DNA of 64,000 nucleotides, taken from Luteimonas kalidii. Its GTDB lineage: Bacteria > Pseudomonadota > Gammaproteobacteria > Xanthomonadales > Xanthomonadaceae. Shown one piece after another: positions 56,812 through 64,000 of this stretch. The notes below the pieces were generated by a model. That model saw nothing but the letters and a program-made list of their open reading frames with translations. It made no database searches and was not told the origin of the DNA. Made by a program: the position numbers and the translations under genes. The DNA lies in assembly GCF_029887935.1 (NCBI RefSeq), contig NZ_JARXRO010000011.1, positions 33,485 to 97,484 of the forward strand, given 5' to 3'. Position 1 is the stretch's first letter; the number at the start of each line of letters is the position of its first letter.

Positions 56812-57681
56812 TCAGTCGCGCGCGTCGTTTTCGATCGCCGAGCGCTCCCCCGCGAACGGGTTGAGCTTGCGCACGTTCCACGGATAGTTCGGCCAGTCGC
56901 CCGCCAGGTAGGGGTGTCCGGGCTCGTTCTGTTCCAGCACGCGACGGGCGTCGGCGGCCAGGGTCTCGTTGCCCAGTTCGGTATAGGCCGCCACCAGCAC
57001 CGCGACCGCATCGTTCTGGAACTCGCTCTGCGGATAGGTCTCCAGCAGGTAGGTCGCGCGTTCGGCGGCAGCGATCCAGGCGTCGCGGCGCAGGTAGTAC
57101 AGCGCGGTCTCGATCTCGTGGCGGGCGAACATGTTGCGCAGCGCGACCATGCGCTGGCGCGCATCGTCGGCATAGCGGCTGCTCGGGTAGCGCTCGAGCA
57201 GGGTGTTGAAATCGGAGAAGGCCTGGTTGGGCGTGGCCAGGTCGCGGCGGCTGGCGTCGAGCTTCCACACCCGCTGCAGGAACACGGTGTCGCGGTTGGA
57301 GTTCACCAGCCCGCGCAGGTAGTACATGTAGGGCGTGTTCTTGTGCGTGGGGTAGGTGCGCAGGAAGCGGTCGATGGTCGAGATTGCCTCCTCGTTGTCG
57401 CCCATCTTGAACTGGGCGAACGCGGTCTCCATCAGCGCCTGCTCGGTGTAGGGCCCGTACGGGTACTGGGCCAGCAGGCGGCGGTAGGTGACGGTCGCGC
57501 CGCTCCAGTTGCCGTTGCGCATCTGCCCCTGGCCCTTGTCGTAGAGCTCCTCGACCGGGACCCCCTCGTTCTCGTCCTCGTCCTTGAACACGCCCTTGAT
57601 CCGCGCGCAGCCGGAGGTCGTCAGGACGATCACCAGCAACAGCAGGATCGCGCGGCGGAGCGGAGACAGGCGGACGGACAT
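56812..57681 (-). CDS. bamD: Outer-membrane assembly lipoprotein BamD
   Basis: 289 residues. The lipoprotein signal ends LTTSGC, with Cys25 lipidated. TPR-type helices follow in the BamD order: [72 protein letters not shown]... is the conserved N-terminal half. It is an essential part of the BAM complex that folds outer-membrane beta-barrels such as the TonB receptor at 59906. The ATG at 57681 fits the signal peptide. It is divergent from rluD, the classic bamD-rluD-pgeF layout. Confidence 0.96.
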   Translation of the reverse strand: MSVRLSPLRRAILLLLVIVLTTSGCARIKGVFKDEDENEGVPVEELYDKGQGQMRNGNWSGATVTYRRLLAQYPYGPYTEQALMETAFAQFKMGDNEEAISTIDRFLRTYPTHKNTPYMYYLRGLVNSNRDTVFLQRVWKLDASRRDLATPNQAFSDFNTLLERYPSSRYADDARQRMVALRNMFARHEIETALYYLRRDAWIAAAERATYLLETYPQSEFQNDAVAVLVAAYTELGNETLAADARRVLEQNEPGHPYLAGDWPNYPWNVRKLNPFAGERSAIENDARD

Positions 57682-57767
57682 GGGCACCGGGGCAGGCAGG
57701 GCACGAAGCGCGGATAATACCAGCCCGCCCCGGCCGCCCGGGCGCAGCGCCTGAACCCCAGCCCTCC

Positions 57768-58763
57768 ATGTCCCGATCCCCCGACGACGCCATCGAACCA
57801 CGCGAGGCCCGCGTACCCGAGTCCGCCGCCGGACGCCGGTTCGACGCGGTGCTGGCCGAACTGTTCCCCGAATTCTCGCGCTCGCGCCTGGCCGGCTGGA
57901 TCCGCGACGGCGACGCCCTGCTCGACGGCAGGCCCGTGCGCCCGCGCGATCCCGTGCGCGGCGGCGAGCACGTCCGGCTGTCCGCGCGCCTGGAAGTCGA
58001 GACCCGGGCGCTGCCCCAGGACATCCCGCTGCGGGTGCTGTACGAGGACCCGGACGTGTTCGTGATCGACAAGCCGGCCGGCCTGGTGGTGCATCCGGGC
58101 GCCGGCAACGCCGACGGTACCCTGGTCAACGCGCTGCTGCACCGCGACCCGTCGCTGGCGTCGCTGCCGCGCGCGGGCGTGGTGCATCGGCTGGACAAGG
58201 ACACCTCCGGGGTGATGGTGGTGGCGCGCACGCTGCAGGCGCAGACCGCGCTGGTGGCGCAGCTGTCCGCGCGCGGCGTGCACCGCCAGTACCTGGCCGT
58301 GGTCACCGGTGCGCTGGTCTCGGGCGGCACCGTGGACGCGCCGATCGATCGCCACCCGCGCGAGCGCGTGCGCATGGCCGTGCGCGAGGACGGGCGCGAC
58401 GCCGTCACCCACTACCGGCTGCGCGAGCGCTTCCGCGCGCACACCGCGCTCGAATGCCGGCTGGAGACCGGGCGCACCCACCAGATCCGCGTGCACATGG
58501 CGCACATCCGGCACGCGATCGTGGGCGATCCGCTCTACGGCGGGCCGCTGAAGCTGCCCAAGGGCGCGTCGGAGACGCTGGTCGCCGCGCTGCGCGGGTT
58601 CCGGCGCCAGGCCCTGCATGCGGAGACGCTGGAATTCGCCCACCCGGCCAGCGGCGAACCCGTGCGCTGCGACGCGCCGGTGCCGGACGACCTGCTGGCG
58701 CTGATGGACGCGCTGCGCGAGGACGCGCGCGAACATGTCGAGGCGGAGCGCGCGCGCCGGTGA
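57768..58763 (+). CDS. rluD: 23S rRNA pseudouridine(1911/1915/1917) synthase RluD
   Basis: 331 residues. An S4 domain (about 20-80) precedes the catalytic domain with [19 protein letters not shown] (catalytic Asp), [25 protein letters not shown] and a basic C-terminus. It modifies helix 69 of 23S rRNA. It is divergent from bamD with 86 bases between starts, and its stop overlaps pgeF by GTGA. The same order (bamD, rluD, pgeF) is found in E. coli. Confidence 0.96.
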   Translation: MSRSPDDAIEPREARVPESAAGRRFDAVLAELFPEFSRSRLAGWIRDGDALLDGRPVRPRDPVRGGEHVRLSARLEVETRALPQDIPLRVLYEDPDVFVIDKPAGLVVHPGAGNADGTLVNALLHRDPSLASLPRAGVVHRLDKDTSGVMVVARTLQAQTALVAQLSARGVHRQYLAVVTGALVSGGTVDAPIDRHPRERVRMAVREDGRDAVTHYRLRERFRAHTALECRLETGRTHQIRVHMAHIRHAIVGDPLYGGPLKLPKGASETLVAALRGFRRQALHAETLEFAHPASGEPVRCDAPVPDDLLALMDALREDAREHVEAERARR

Positions 58764-59638
58764 GCGCGCGCATCGACGCATCCGCGGCGCTGCCGGCGAA
58801 CGTGCATGCGTTCACCACGGTGCGCCATGGCGCCGGCCATTCGCGGGCGCCGTTCGACAGCTTCAATCTGGGCAATTTCCGCGGCCCGCAGGGCGACGAC
58901 CCGGCGGTAGTCGCGCGCAACCGCGCCGAGCTGCTGTCCCGCTTCGCGCTGCCCGCCTGGCCGCACTGGCTGAAGCAGGTGCACGGGACGCGGGTGCTGC
59001 GGGTCGAATCGCCCGCAGCGGCGCCACCGGGGCTTGCGGACCGAATGCCACCCGGACCGGAACCGGGCGCCGCGGCCACGATGCGCGCGCCGACCGGCGA
59101 GCCGTCCGCCGCGATGGATGGGGACGAACCCGAAGCCGACGCCGCGGTCACGTCGACGCCCGGTGTGGTGCTCGCGATCCTGACCGCCGACTGCCTGCCG
59201 GTGGTCTTCGCGGCGAGGGACGGCCGTGAGCTCGCCGCCGCGCACGCCGGCTGGCCGGGCCTGTCGCGCGGAATGCTGGAGGCGACGCTGGCCGCCATGC
59301 GCAGCGCGCCGGTCGACCTGGTCGCCTGGATCGGCCCCTGCGCGGGACCGGCACGCTATGAGGTGGGGCGCGACGTGTACGCGGCCTTCGTCGCGCACGA
59401 TCCCGGTGCCGCCGCCGCGTTCGTGCCCACCCGCGAGGGGCACTGGCTTGCCGATCTCCCCGCGCTCGCACGACGCCGGCTCGTCGCCGCCGGCATGCGC
59501 GCGGCCGACATCCACGGCGGCGACCTGTGCACGCTGTCCGGGCCGGATCGCTTCTTCTCCCATCGCCGCGACGGACGTAGCGGGAGGCTCGCGACCGTGG
59601 CCTGGATCGAGCCACCGCCGGGGTCGGCGGCGGCCTGA
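58760..59638 (+). CDS. pgeF: Peptidoglycan editing factor PgeF (YfiH/laccase-domain family) with inserted loop
   Basis: 292 residues against about 240-260 in the family. [55 protein letters not shown] and [10 protein letters not shown] give the His/Cys metal and active-site set. YfiH homologues remove wrong amino acids from UDP-MurNAc, and others act on purine nucleosides. Between residues 85 and 122 about 36 extra residues rich in Ala, Pro and Gly interrupt the usual short link before [13 protein letters not shown]. The GTG start overlaps rluD. Confidence 0.92.
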   Translation: MSARIDASAALPANVHAFTTVRHGAGHSRAPFDSFNLGNFRGPQGDDPAVVARNRAELLSRFALPAWPHWLKQVHGTRVLRVESPAAAPPGLADRMPPGPEPGAAATMRAPTGEPSAAMDGDEPEADAAVTSTPGVVLAILTADCLPVVFAARDGRELAAAHAGWPGLSRGMLEATLAAMRSAPVDLVAWIGPCAGPARYEVGRDVYAAFVAHDPGAAAAFVPTREGHWLADLPALARRRLVAAGMRAADIHGGDLCTLSGPDRFFSHRRDGRSGRLATVAWIEPPPGSAAA

Positions 59639-59905
59639 CACGACGCCGGCAGGCAGGGGAGCCGGTCGATGCGCCGAGTCGAGCGCACAGGGCGGCTCGC
59701 GCCCGGGCCGGTGCGCTCGAACCGGCCGAACGCCCGCAGGCTGGCAGTCGCGGGCGCCGGATCGCGGACGTTGGCGCGTCTCCGGTACATGCGGCGGCTG
59801 GGGGCAGACCCCGGGCCTGATCCGGAAGGCCGCGAACCTGTCGGCCAACGCGTTTTTTACATTAATCTGACAGCGCTCCTCCCACCCCCACGCCAGGACC
59901 CTCCG
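59639..59905. other. Upstream region of the TonB receptor gene
   Basis: 267 bases with no supported gene. It ends in the only AT-rich tract near here (GTTTTTTACATTAATC, 59852-59867), 39 bases before the ATG, a likely promoter zone (-10-like TACATT). CCGGT and ACCGG can pair around 59706-59725. No iron (Fur) box is recognisable. Confidence 0.4.
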
Positions 59906-62188
59906 ATGACCCAGGCTCCGCCTCGCCGGTCCCCAGCCCCGCGCCTGTCCGCGCTGGCGCTCGCGCTGTCACTGCCCATCGCCGTGCAGGCTCAGGACGC
60001 CCCGCCGCCCGAACCCGCCGATGCGGTCACCCTCGATGCGCTCGAGGTCACCGCGCAGCGCCGGGTCGAGAACATCCAGGACGTGCCGGTCTCGATCAGC
60101 GTGCTCTCGGGCGAGACGCTCGACGTGCTCGGATCCGGCGGCACCGACGTGCGCTTCCTGTCGGGCCGGGTGCCCAGCCTCAACATCGAATCGTCGTTCG
60201 GCCGCGCCTTCCCGCGCTTCTACATCCGCGGCTACGGCAATACCGATTTCCGGCTCAACACCTCGCAGCCGGTGTCGCTGGTGTACGACGACGTGGTCCA
60301 GGAGAACCCGATCCTGAAGGGCTTCCCGGTGTTCGACCTCGAACGCATCGAGGTGCTGCGCGGGCCGCAGGGCTCGCTGTTCGGGCGCAACACCCCGGCC
60401 GGCGTGGTCAAGTTCGATTCGGTGCGGCCGTCGCAGGAATTCGGCGGCTACGCGCAACTGGGCTACGGCAGCGACGACATGTGGAACTTCGAGGGCGCGG
60501 TGGGCGGTTCGCTCGGCGAGCGCTGGTCGGCCCGCGTGTCGACCCTCTACCAGCGCCGCGACGACTGGGTGCGCAACGACTACCCCGGCCCCAGCGACGG
60601 CTTCGAGGGCTACGACGAGTCGGCGGCGCGCGCGCAGCTGCTGTACGAAGGCGACGGCTTCGAGGCGCTGCTGAACGTGCACGCGCGCCACCTCAACGGC
60701 AGCGCGCGCCTGTTCCGCGCCAACATCATCGAGCCGGGCACCAACGACTTCGTCGCCGGTTTCGACCGCGACGTGGTGACCCAGGACGGCCTGAACTCCT
60801 CCGAGCTCGACAGCCAGGGTGCGAGCGCGCGCCTGCGCTGGGACCTGGGCGACTACACCCTGCATTCGATCACCGGTTACGAATCGCTGGAGACCTTCAA
60901 CCGCGGCGACATCGACGGCGGCTACGGGGCGGTGTTCCTGCCCGACTCCGGCCCCGGCGTGATCCCGTTCGCTTCCGAGACCGCGGACGGCATTCCCGAC
61001 CACTCGCAGTGGAGCCAGGAACTGCGCATCGAATCCGGCTACGGCGGCGCGCTGGACTGGCAGGCGGGCGTGTTCTGGTTCAAGGAGGACTACCGGGTCG
61101 ACAGCGTCAGCTACGACTCGCTCGCGGGCAGCGCGCAGGACGGCTACCAGCGCATCCGCCAGACCAACGACGCCTGGGCGGTGTTCGGCGCGCTGACCTG
61201 GCAGGCGACCGACGCGCTCGAACTGCGTGCGGGCCTGCGCTACACCGTGGACGAGAAGCAGCTGACGGTCGAGGAATACTGGAACACCGGCTTCGCGGCC
61301 TGCGTGCTGGCCGGCAAGTGCACGCTGGAACAGCTCGCCGCGCTGGAGCCGGACGGCGACCTGTCGGCCTCGCCCGAGGACAAGAAGCTCAACTGGGACC
61401 TGTCGGCGACATTCGAGCTCAACGAGGACGTGAACCTGTACGGGCGCGTCGCCACCGGCTTCCGCGGCAGCAGCATCCAGAGCGCGGGCGCGTTCAACGG
61501 CAAGTCCGTGGCCGGGCCGGAGACGTCGACCGCGGCGGAGTTCGGCGTCAAGGCCGACCTGTTCGACCGGCGCGCGCGGCTCAACGCCGGCGTCTTCTAC
61601 TACGAGGTGGACGACCAGCAGCTCACCGCGGTGGGCGGCGCCGCCAACGCCAACATCCTGCTCAATGCCGAGAGATCGACCGGGCGCGGCGTCGAGTTCG
61701 ACCTCGAGGCGTGGCTGGGCGATTCGGTGCTGGTGACGCTGGGCAGCGGCTACAACGATACGGAGATCGAGGACGACGACCTGGCCGTGGCGGTGTGCGC
61801 GGCGTGCACCGTGACCGACCCGCGCGTGGGCGCGCTGGCGGCGATCGACGGCAACACGCTGCCCCAGGCCCCGAAGTGGACCCACAACCTGACCGCGCGC
61901 TGGGGCGTGCCGGTGGGCAGCGGCGAATTGTTCGTGTTCACCGACTGGGTGTACCGCAGCGAGGTCAACTTCTTCCTGTACGAGTCGGTCGAGTTCACCG
62001 GCAAGTCGCTGCTCGAGGGCGGCCTGCGCGCAGGCTACCTCTGGAACGACGGCGACTACGAGGTGGCGGCCTACGGGCGCAACATCACCGACCAGGAGCG
62101 TATCGTCGGCGGCATCGACTTCAACAACCTGACCGGCTTCATCAACGAGCCGCGCACGCTGGGGGTGGAGTTCACCGCGCGGTTCTGA
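59906..62188 (+). CDS. TonB-dependent outer-membrane receptor
   Basis: 760 residues. The signal peptide is about residues 1-29 (AVQA/QDA). A TonB-box-like VTLDALEVTAQRR is next. The plug domain has RFYIRGYGNTDFRLN and LERIEVLRGPQGSLFGRNTPAGVV. The C-terminal half is a 22-strand-type barrel ending ...GVEFTARF with the terminal Phe needed for BAM insertion. An extracellular loop holds Cys pairs (ACVLAGKC, VCAACTV). The plug resembles the iron-complex/outer-membrane receptor group common in Xanthomonadaceae. The ligand is unknown. The next gene is an NCS2-like permease in the same direction, which may be a partner. Confidence 0.93.
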   Translation: MTQAPPRRSPAPRLSALALALSLPIAVQAQDAPPPEPADAVTLDALEVTAQRRVENIQDVPVSISVLSGETLDVLGSGGTDVRFLSGRVPSLNIESSFGRAFPRFYIRGYGNTDFRLNTSQPVSLVYDDVVQENPILKGFPVFDLERIEVLRGPQGSLFGRNTPAGVVKFDSVRPSQEFGGYAQLGYGSDDMWNFEGAVGGSLGERWSARVSTLYQRRDDWVRNDYPGPSDGFEGYDESAARAQLLYEGDGFEALLNVHARHLNGSARLFRANIIEPGTNDFVAGFDRDVVTQDGLNSSELDSQGASARLRWDLGDYTLHSITGYESLETFNRGDIDGGYGAVFLPDSGPGVIPFASETADGIPDHSQWSQELRIESGYGGALDWQAGVFWFKEDYRVDSVSYDSLAGSAQDGYQRIRQTNDAWAVFGALTWQATDALELRAGLRYTVDEKQLTVEEYWNTGFAACVLAGKCTLEQLAALEPDGDLSASPEDKKLNWDLSATFELNEDVNLYGRVATGFRGSSIQSAGAFNGKSVAGPETSTAAEFGVKADLFDRRARLNAGVFYYEVDDQQLTAVGGAANANILLNAERSTGRGVEFDLEAWLGDSVLVTLGSGYNDTEIEDDDLAVAVCAACTVTDPRVGALAAIDGNTLPQAPKWTHNLTARWGVPVGSGELFVFTDWVYRSEVNFFLYESVEFTGKSLLEGGLRAGYLWNDGDYEVAAYGRNITDQERIVGGIDFNNLTGFINEPRTLGVEFTARF

Positions 62189-62453
62189 ACCTGATCGGCC
62201 TTCGCGACTGGCGGACCGCGGTGGCACGACCGCGGATCCGGGCACTGCCTGCGCCATCGACGCCACGCCCCGCGCCGAAGAGGCGGCGCGGGCGGAGGTG
62301 GAACGCGTGGCGGGGCCGCCGGGCAGGCGAAAGCCGCAGCGTTCGTCTGCCCACGCATCGTCCGGGCAGGCGACGAGCCGCAACATTGTCTGAATTCCAA
62401 CCTCCGGCGGGCGCTGCATCGACCGCTGGCACTTGTCCAGGAAGCCCTCCCGC
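62189..62453. other. Gap between the TonB receptor and the permease
   Basis: 265 bases without a supported gene. CCGCGGT-GGCACG-ACCGCGG (62216-62235) is a perfect 7-bp hairpin 27 bases after the receptor stop and may end its transcript, though no T-tract follows. No clear promoter for the permease is seen. Confidence 0.45.
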
Positions 62454-64000
62454 ATGACCCGACCGCTGGCCCATGGCCGCCCGCGCTGGTTCGTCCCCGG
62501 CGACATCAACGGCTTCTTCGGACTGGTGGTCGACAACCTGTCGATCCTCGGCTTCATCGCCATGGCGCTGGTCGGGCTGTACGGCGTCCCGGCCGAGGTC
62601 GTGTTCACCCGCATGTTCCCGGGCACGGCGCTGGGCGTGTTGCTGGGCAACCTGGCCTATACCTGGATGGCGCGTCGCCTGGCGCAGCGCACCGGCCGCG
62701 ACGATGTCACCGCGATGCCGCTGGGCCTGGACGCGCCGACCAGCATCGGCATGGCACTGCTGGTGCTCGGCCCGGCGTTCGTCGCATTCAAGACCGACGG
62801 CCTGGACGAGCAGGCCGCCGCCATCGCCACCTGGCAGCTGGGCATGGCCTCGCTGGTGGTGATGGGCGCGCTGAAGACGGTACTGTCCTTCGCCGGCGAC
62901 TGGATCACGCGCGTGCTGCCGCGCGCTGCGCTGCTGGGTTCGATCGGCGGCGCCGCACTGACGCTGCTCGGGTTCCTGCCGCTGCTCGAACTGCTGCGCA
63001 ATCCGGTGGTCGGGCTGGTGACCTTCGGCCTGCTGCTGTACGTGCTGGTGGCGCGTGGCGCGCTGCCGCTGCGGATCCCGGGGGTGCTGCTCGCGTTCCT
63101 GGTCGGCACCGCGCTGTACTACGGGCTCGGCCTGACAGGGCTCGGCGTCCCCGGCTTCGCGGTGCCGGAGCCGGTGCGTCTGTCGCCGCAGCTGCCGCTG
63201 CCCGGCCTGGGGTTCGTCGAAGGCCTGCAGGCCACCGTGCCCTACCTGCCGCTGCTGCTGCCGTTCGGCCTGCTGATGGTGGTGGGCGGGATCAACGTCA
63301 GCGAAAGCGCGCGCGCGGCCGGCGACGATTACCGGACGCGCGACGTGCTGCTGGTCGAGGCGCTGTCCACGCTCGTGGCCGGCGTGTGCGGTGGCGTGGC
63401 GCAGACCACGCCCTACATCGGCCAGCCGGCCTACAAGCAGATGGGCGCGCGCAGCGGCTACACCCTGTTGACCGGCCTGTTCGTGGGCATCGGCGGCATG
63501 CTCGGCCTGGTGGCGGGCCTGGTGCAGTGGCTGCCGCTGGCGGTGCTCGCGCCGATCATCGTCTATGTCGGCATCGGCATCACCGTGCAGGCGTTCCGCG
63601 CCACGCCCGAGCGGCATGCGCCGGCGGTGGCGCTGGCCTTCCTGCCTTCGCTGGCGTACCTGCTGGCGATCAAGCTGGGGAACCCGGCCTGGATCGCGCC
63701 GGAGCGGTTCGCCGCGCTGTATGCCGACACCGGTGCGCACGGGCTGCCGGAACTCGCCGCCCTGGTCACCTTGGGCAATGGCTTCATCATCACCGCCATG
63801 CTGTGGGCGACGATGCTGGTGGCGATGATCGAGGGACGCCTGCGCGCGGCGGCCGGCGTGCTGCTGCTGTGCGCGGCGCTCACGCTGTTCGGCGTGATCC
63901 ACTCGGTCGATCCGCGCGGCGGGGTGTACCTGCCGTGGATGCTGGACGGCCTGCGCGCGGTGATCGCCTGGCAGTTCACGGGAGCCTATGCGGCGCTGGC
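62454..64000 (+). CDS. NCS2-like (xanthine/uracil permease family) membrane transporter, 3' end cut by the window
   Basis: About 515 residues are visible with no stop before the window ends. It begins MTRPLAHGRPRWFVPGDINGFF and has at least 11 hydrophobic segments. The segment VAGVCGGVAQTTPYIGQPAYKQMGARSGYTLLTGLF is like the conserved NxxxxTPYxxxxG/ARSG region of nucleobase permeases and their relatives, followed by LAPIIVYVGIGITVQAF. It is probably a proton-coupled importer. Purine, pyrimidine or another small anion are all possible. It follows a TonB receptor, so the pair may carry one substrate across both membranes (inference). Confidence 0.8.
   Translation, partial: MTRPLAHGRPRWFVPGDINGFFGLVVDNLSILGFIAMALVGLYGVPAEVVFTRMFPGTALGVLLGNLAYTWMARRLAQRTGRDDVTAMPLGLDAPTSIGMALLVLGPAFVAFKTDGLDEQAAAIATWQLGMASLVVMGALKTVLSFAGDWITRVLPRAALLGSIGGAALTLLGFLPLLELLRNPVVGLVTFGLLLYVLVARGALPLRIPGVLLAFLVGTALYYGLGLTGLGVPGFAVPEPVRLSPQLPLPGLGFVEGLQATVPYLPLLLPFGLLMVVGGINVSESARAAGDDYRTRDVLLVEALSTLVAGVCGGVAQTTPYIGQPAYKQMGARSGYTLLTGLFVGIGGMLGLVAGLVQWLPLAVLAPIIVYVGIGITVQAFRATPERHAPAVALAFLPSLAYLLAIKLGNPAWIAPERFAALYADTGAHGLPELAALVTLGNGFIITAMLWATMLVAMIEGRLRAAAGVLLLCAALTLFGVIHSVDPRGGVYLPWMLDGLRAVIAWQFTGAYAAL

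Noticed and set aside
62430-62453. A TGGCAC motif upstream of the permease as a sigma-54 promoter.
   Set aside because: No GC lies 10 bases after the GG, so the -12 element is missing.

Overview
The window is about 70% G+C and reads as a chromosomal segment of a Xanthomonadaceae (Lysobacteraceae) gammaproteobacterium of the Luteimonas/Lysobacter/Xanthomonas type. This rests on the gene order (mraZ to lpxC, then dciA, an M23 peptidase, secA, a MutT-ThiE fusion, coaE, pilDCB, pilRS, sucCD, nadE), on TonB-dependent receptors, and on dispersed GC-rich intergenic hairpins. No database search was possible. Product names come from motifs, length and context.

Layout. 1-5.2 kb: a PatB-type lyase, YraN and an LpoA-like lipoprotein on the minus strand, then rsmI, the RNase P RNA gene, and an ArsR-SRPBCC regulator on the minus strand with its own palindromic operator. 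5.4-21.5 kb: the division and cell-wall (dcw) cluster mraZ-rsmH-ftsL-ftsI-murE-murF-mraY-ftsW-murC-ddl-ftsQ-ftsA-ftsZ-lpxC, mostly joined by ATGA/GTGA overlaps and headed by a good sigma-70 promoter running into four 10-bp MraZ-box-like repeats. murG and murD are both absent from it. 21.8-28.4 kb: dciA, an M23 peptidase, secA, a Nudix/ThiE-like fusion, and a coaE carrying an unusual low-complexity insertion.

28.6-50.8 kb: a type IV pilus locus. pilB-pilC-pilD lie at one end and pilS-pilR plus two short tandem pilins at the other. Between them sit about 13 kb of glycan genes. The left half (plus strand) has a polyprenyl-phosphate-type glycosyltransferase, a VioA-like aminotransferase, a VioB-like acyltransferase, a Wzx-like flippase, a GT2 and a methyltransferase, much of it with clearly lower G+C. 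The right half (minus strand) follows the pilins and has two paralogous GT-C/TPR membrane proteins, a GT4, a sugar epimerase and a GT2. Both pilins have GG-N10-GC sigma-54 promoters close to pilR and pilS. The simplest reading is a PilRS/sigma-54-controlled pilin operon physically joined to its own O-glycosylation machinery. This is the most interesting system in the window.

51-64 kb: sucC-sucD, a ccdAB toxin-antitoxin pair with three ATGCGCAT palindromes spliced directly ahead of nadE, a VKOR-thioredoxin protein, bamD, rluD, pgeF (again with a low-complexity insertion), a TonB-dependent receptor, and an NCS2-like permease that runs off the end. Two families of intergenic palindromic repeats are scattered through the non-coding gaps. 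I saw no tRNA, CRISPR array, integrase or transposase.
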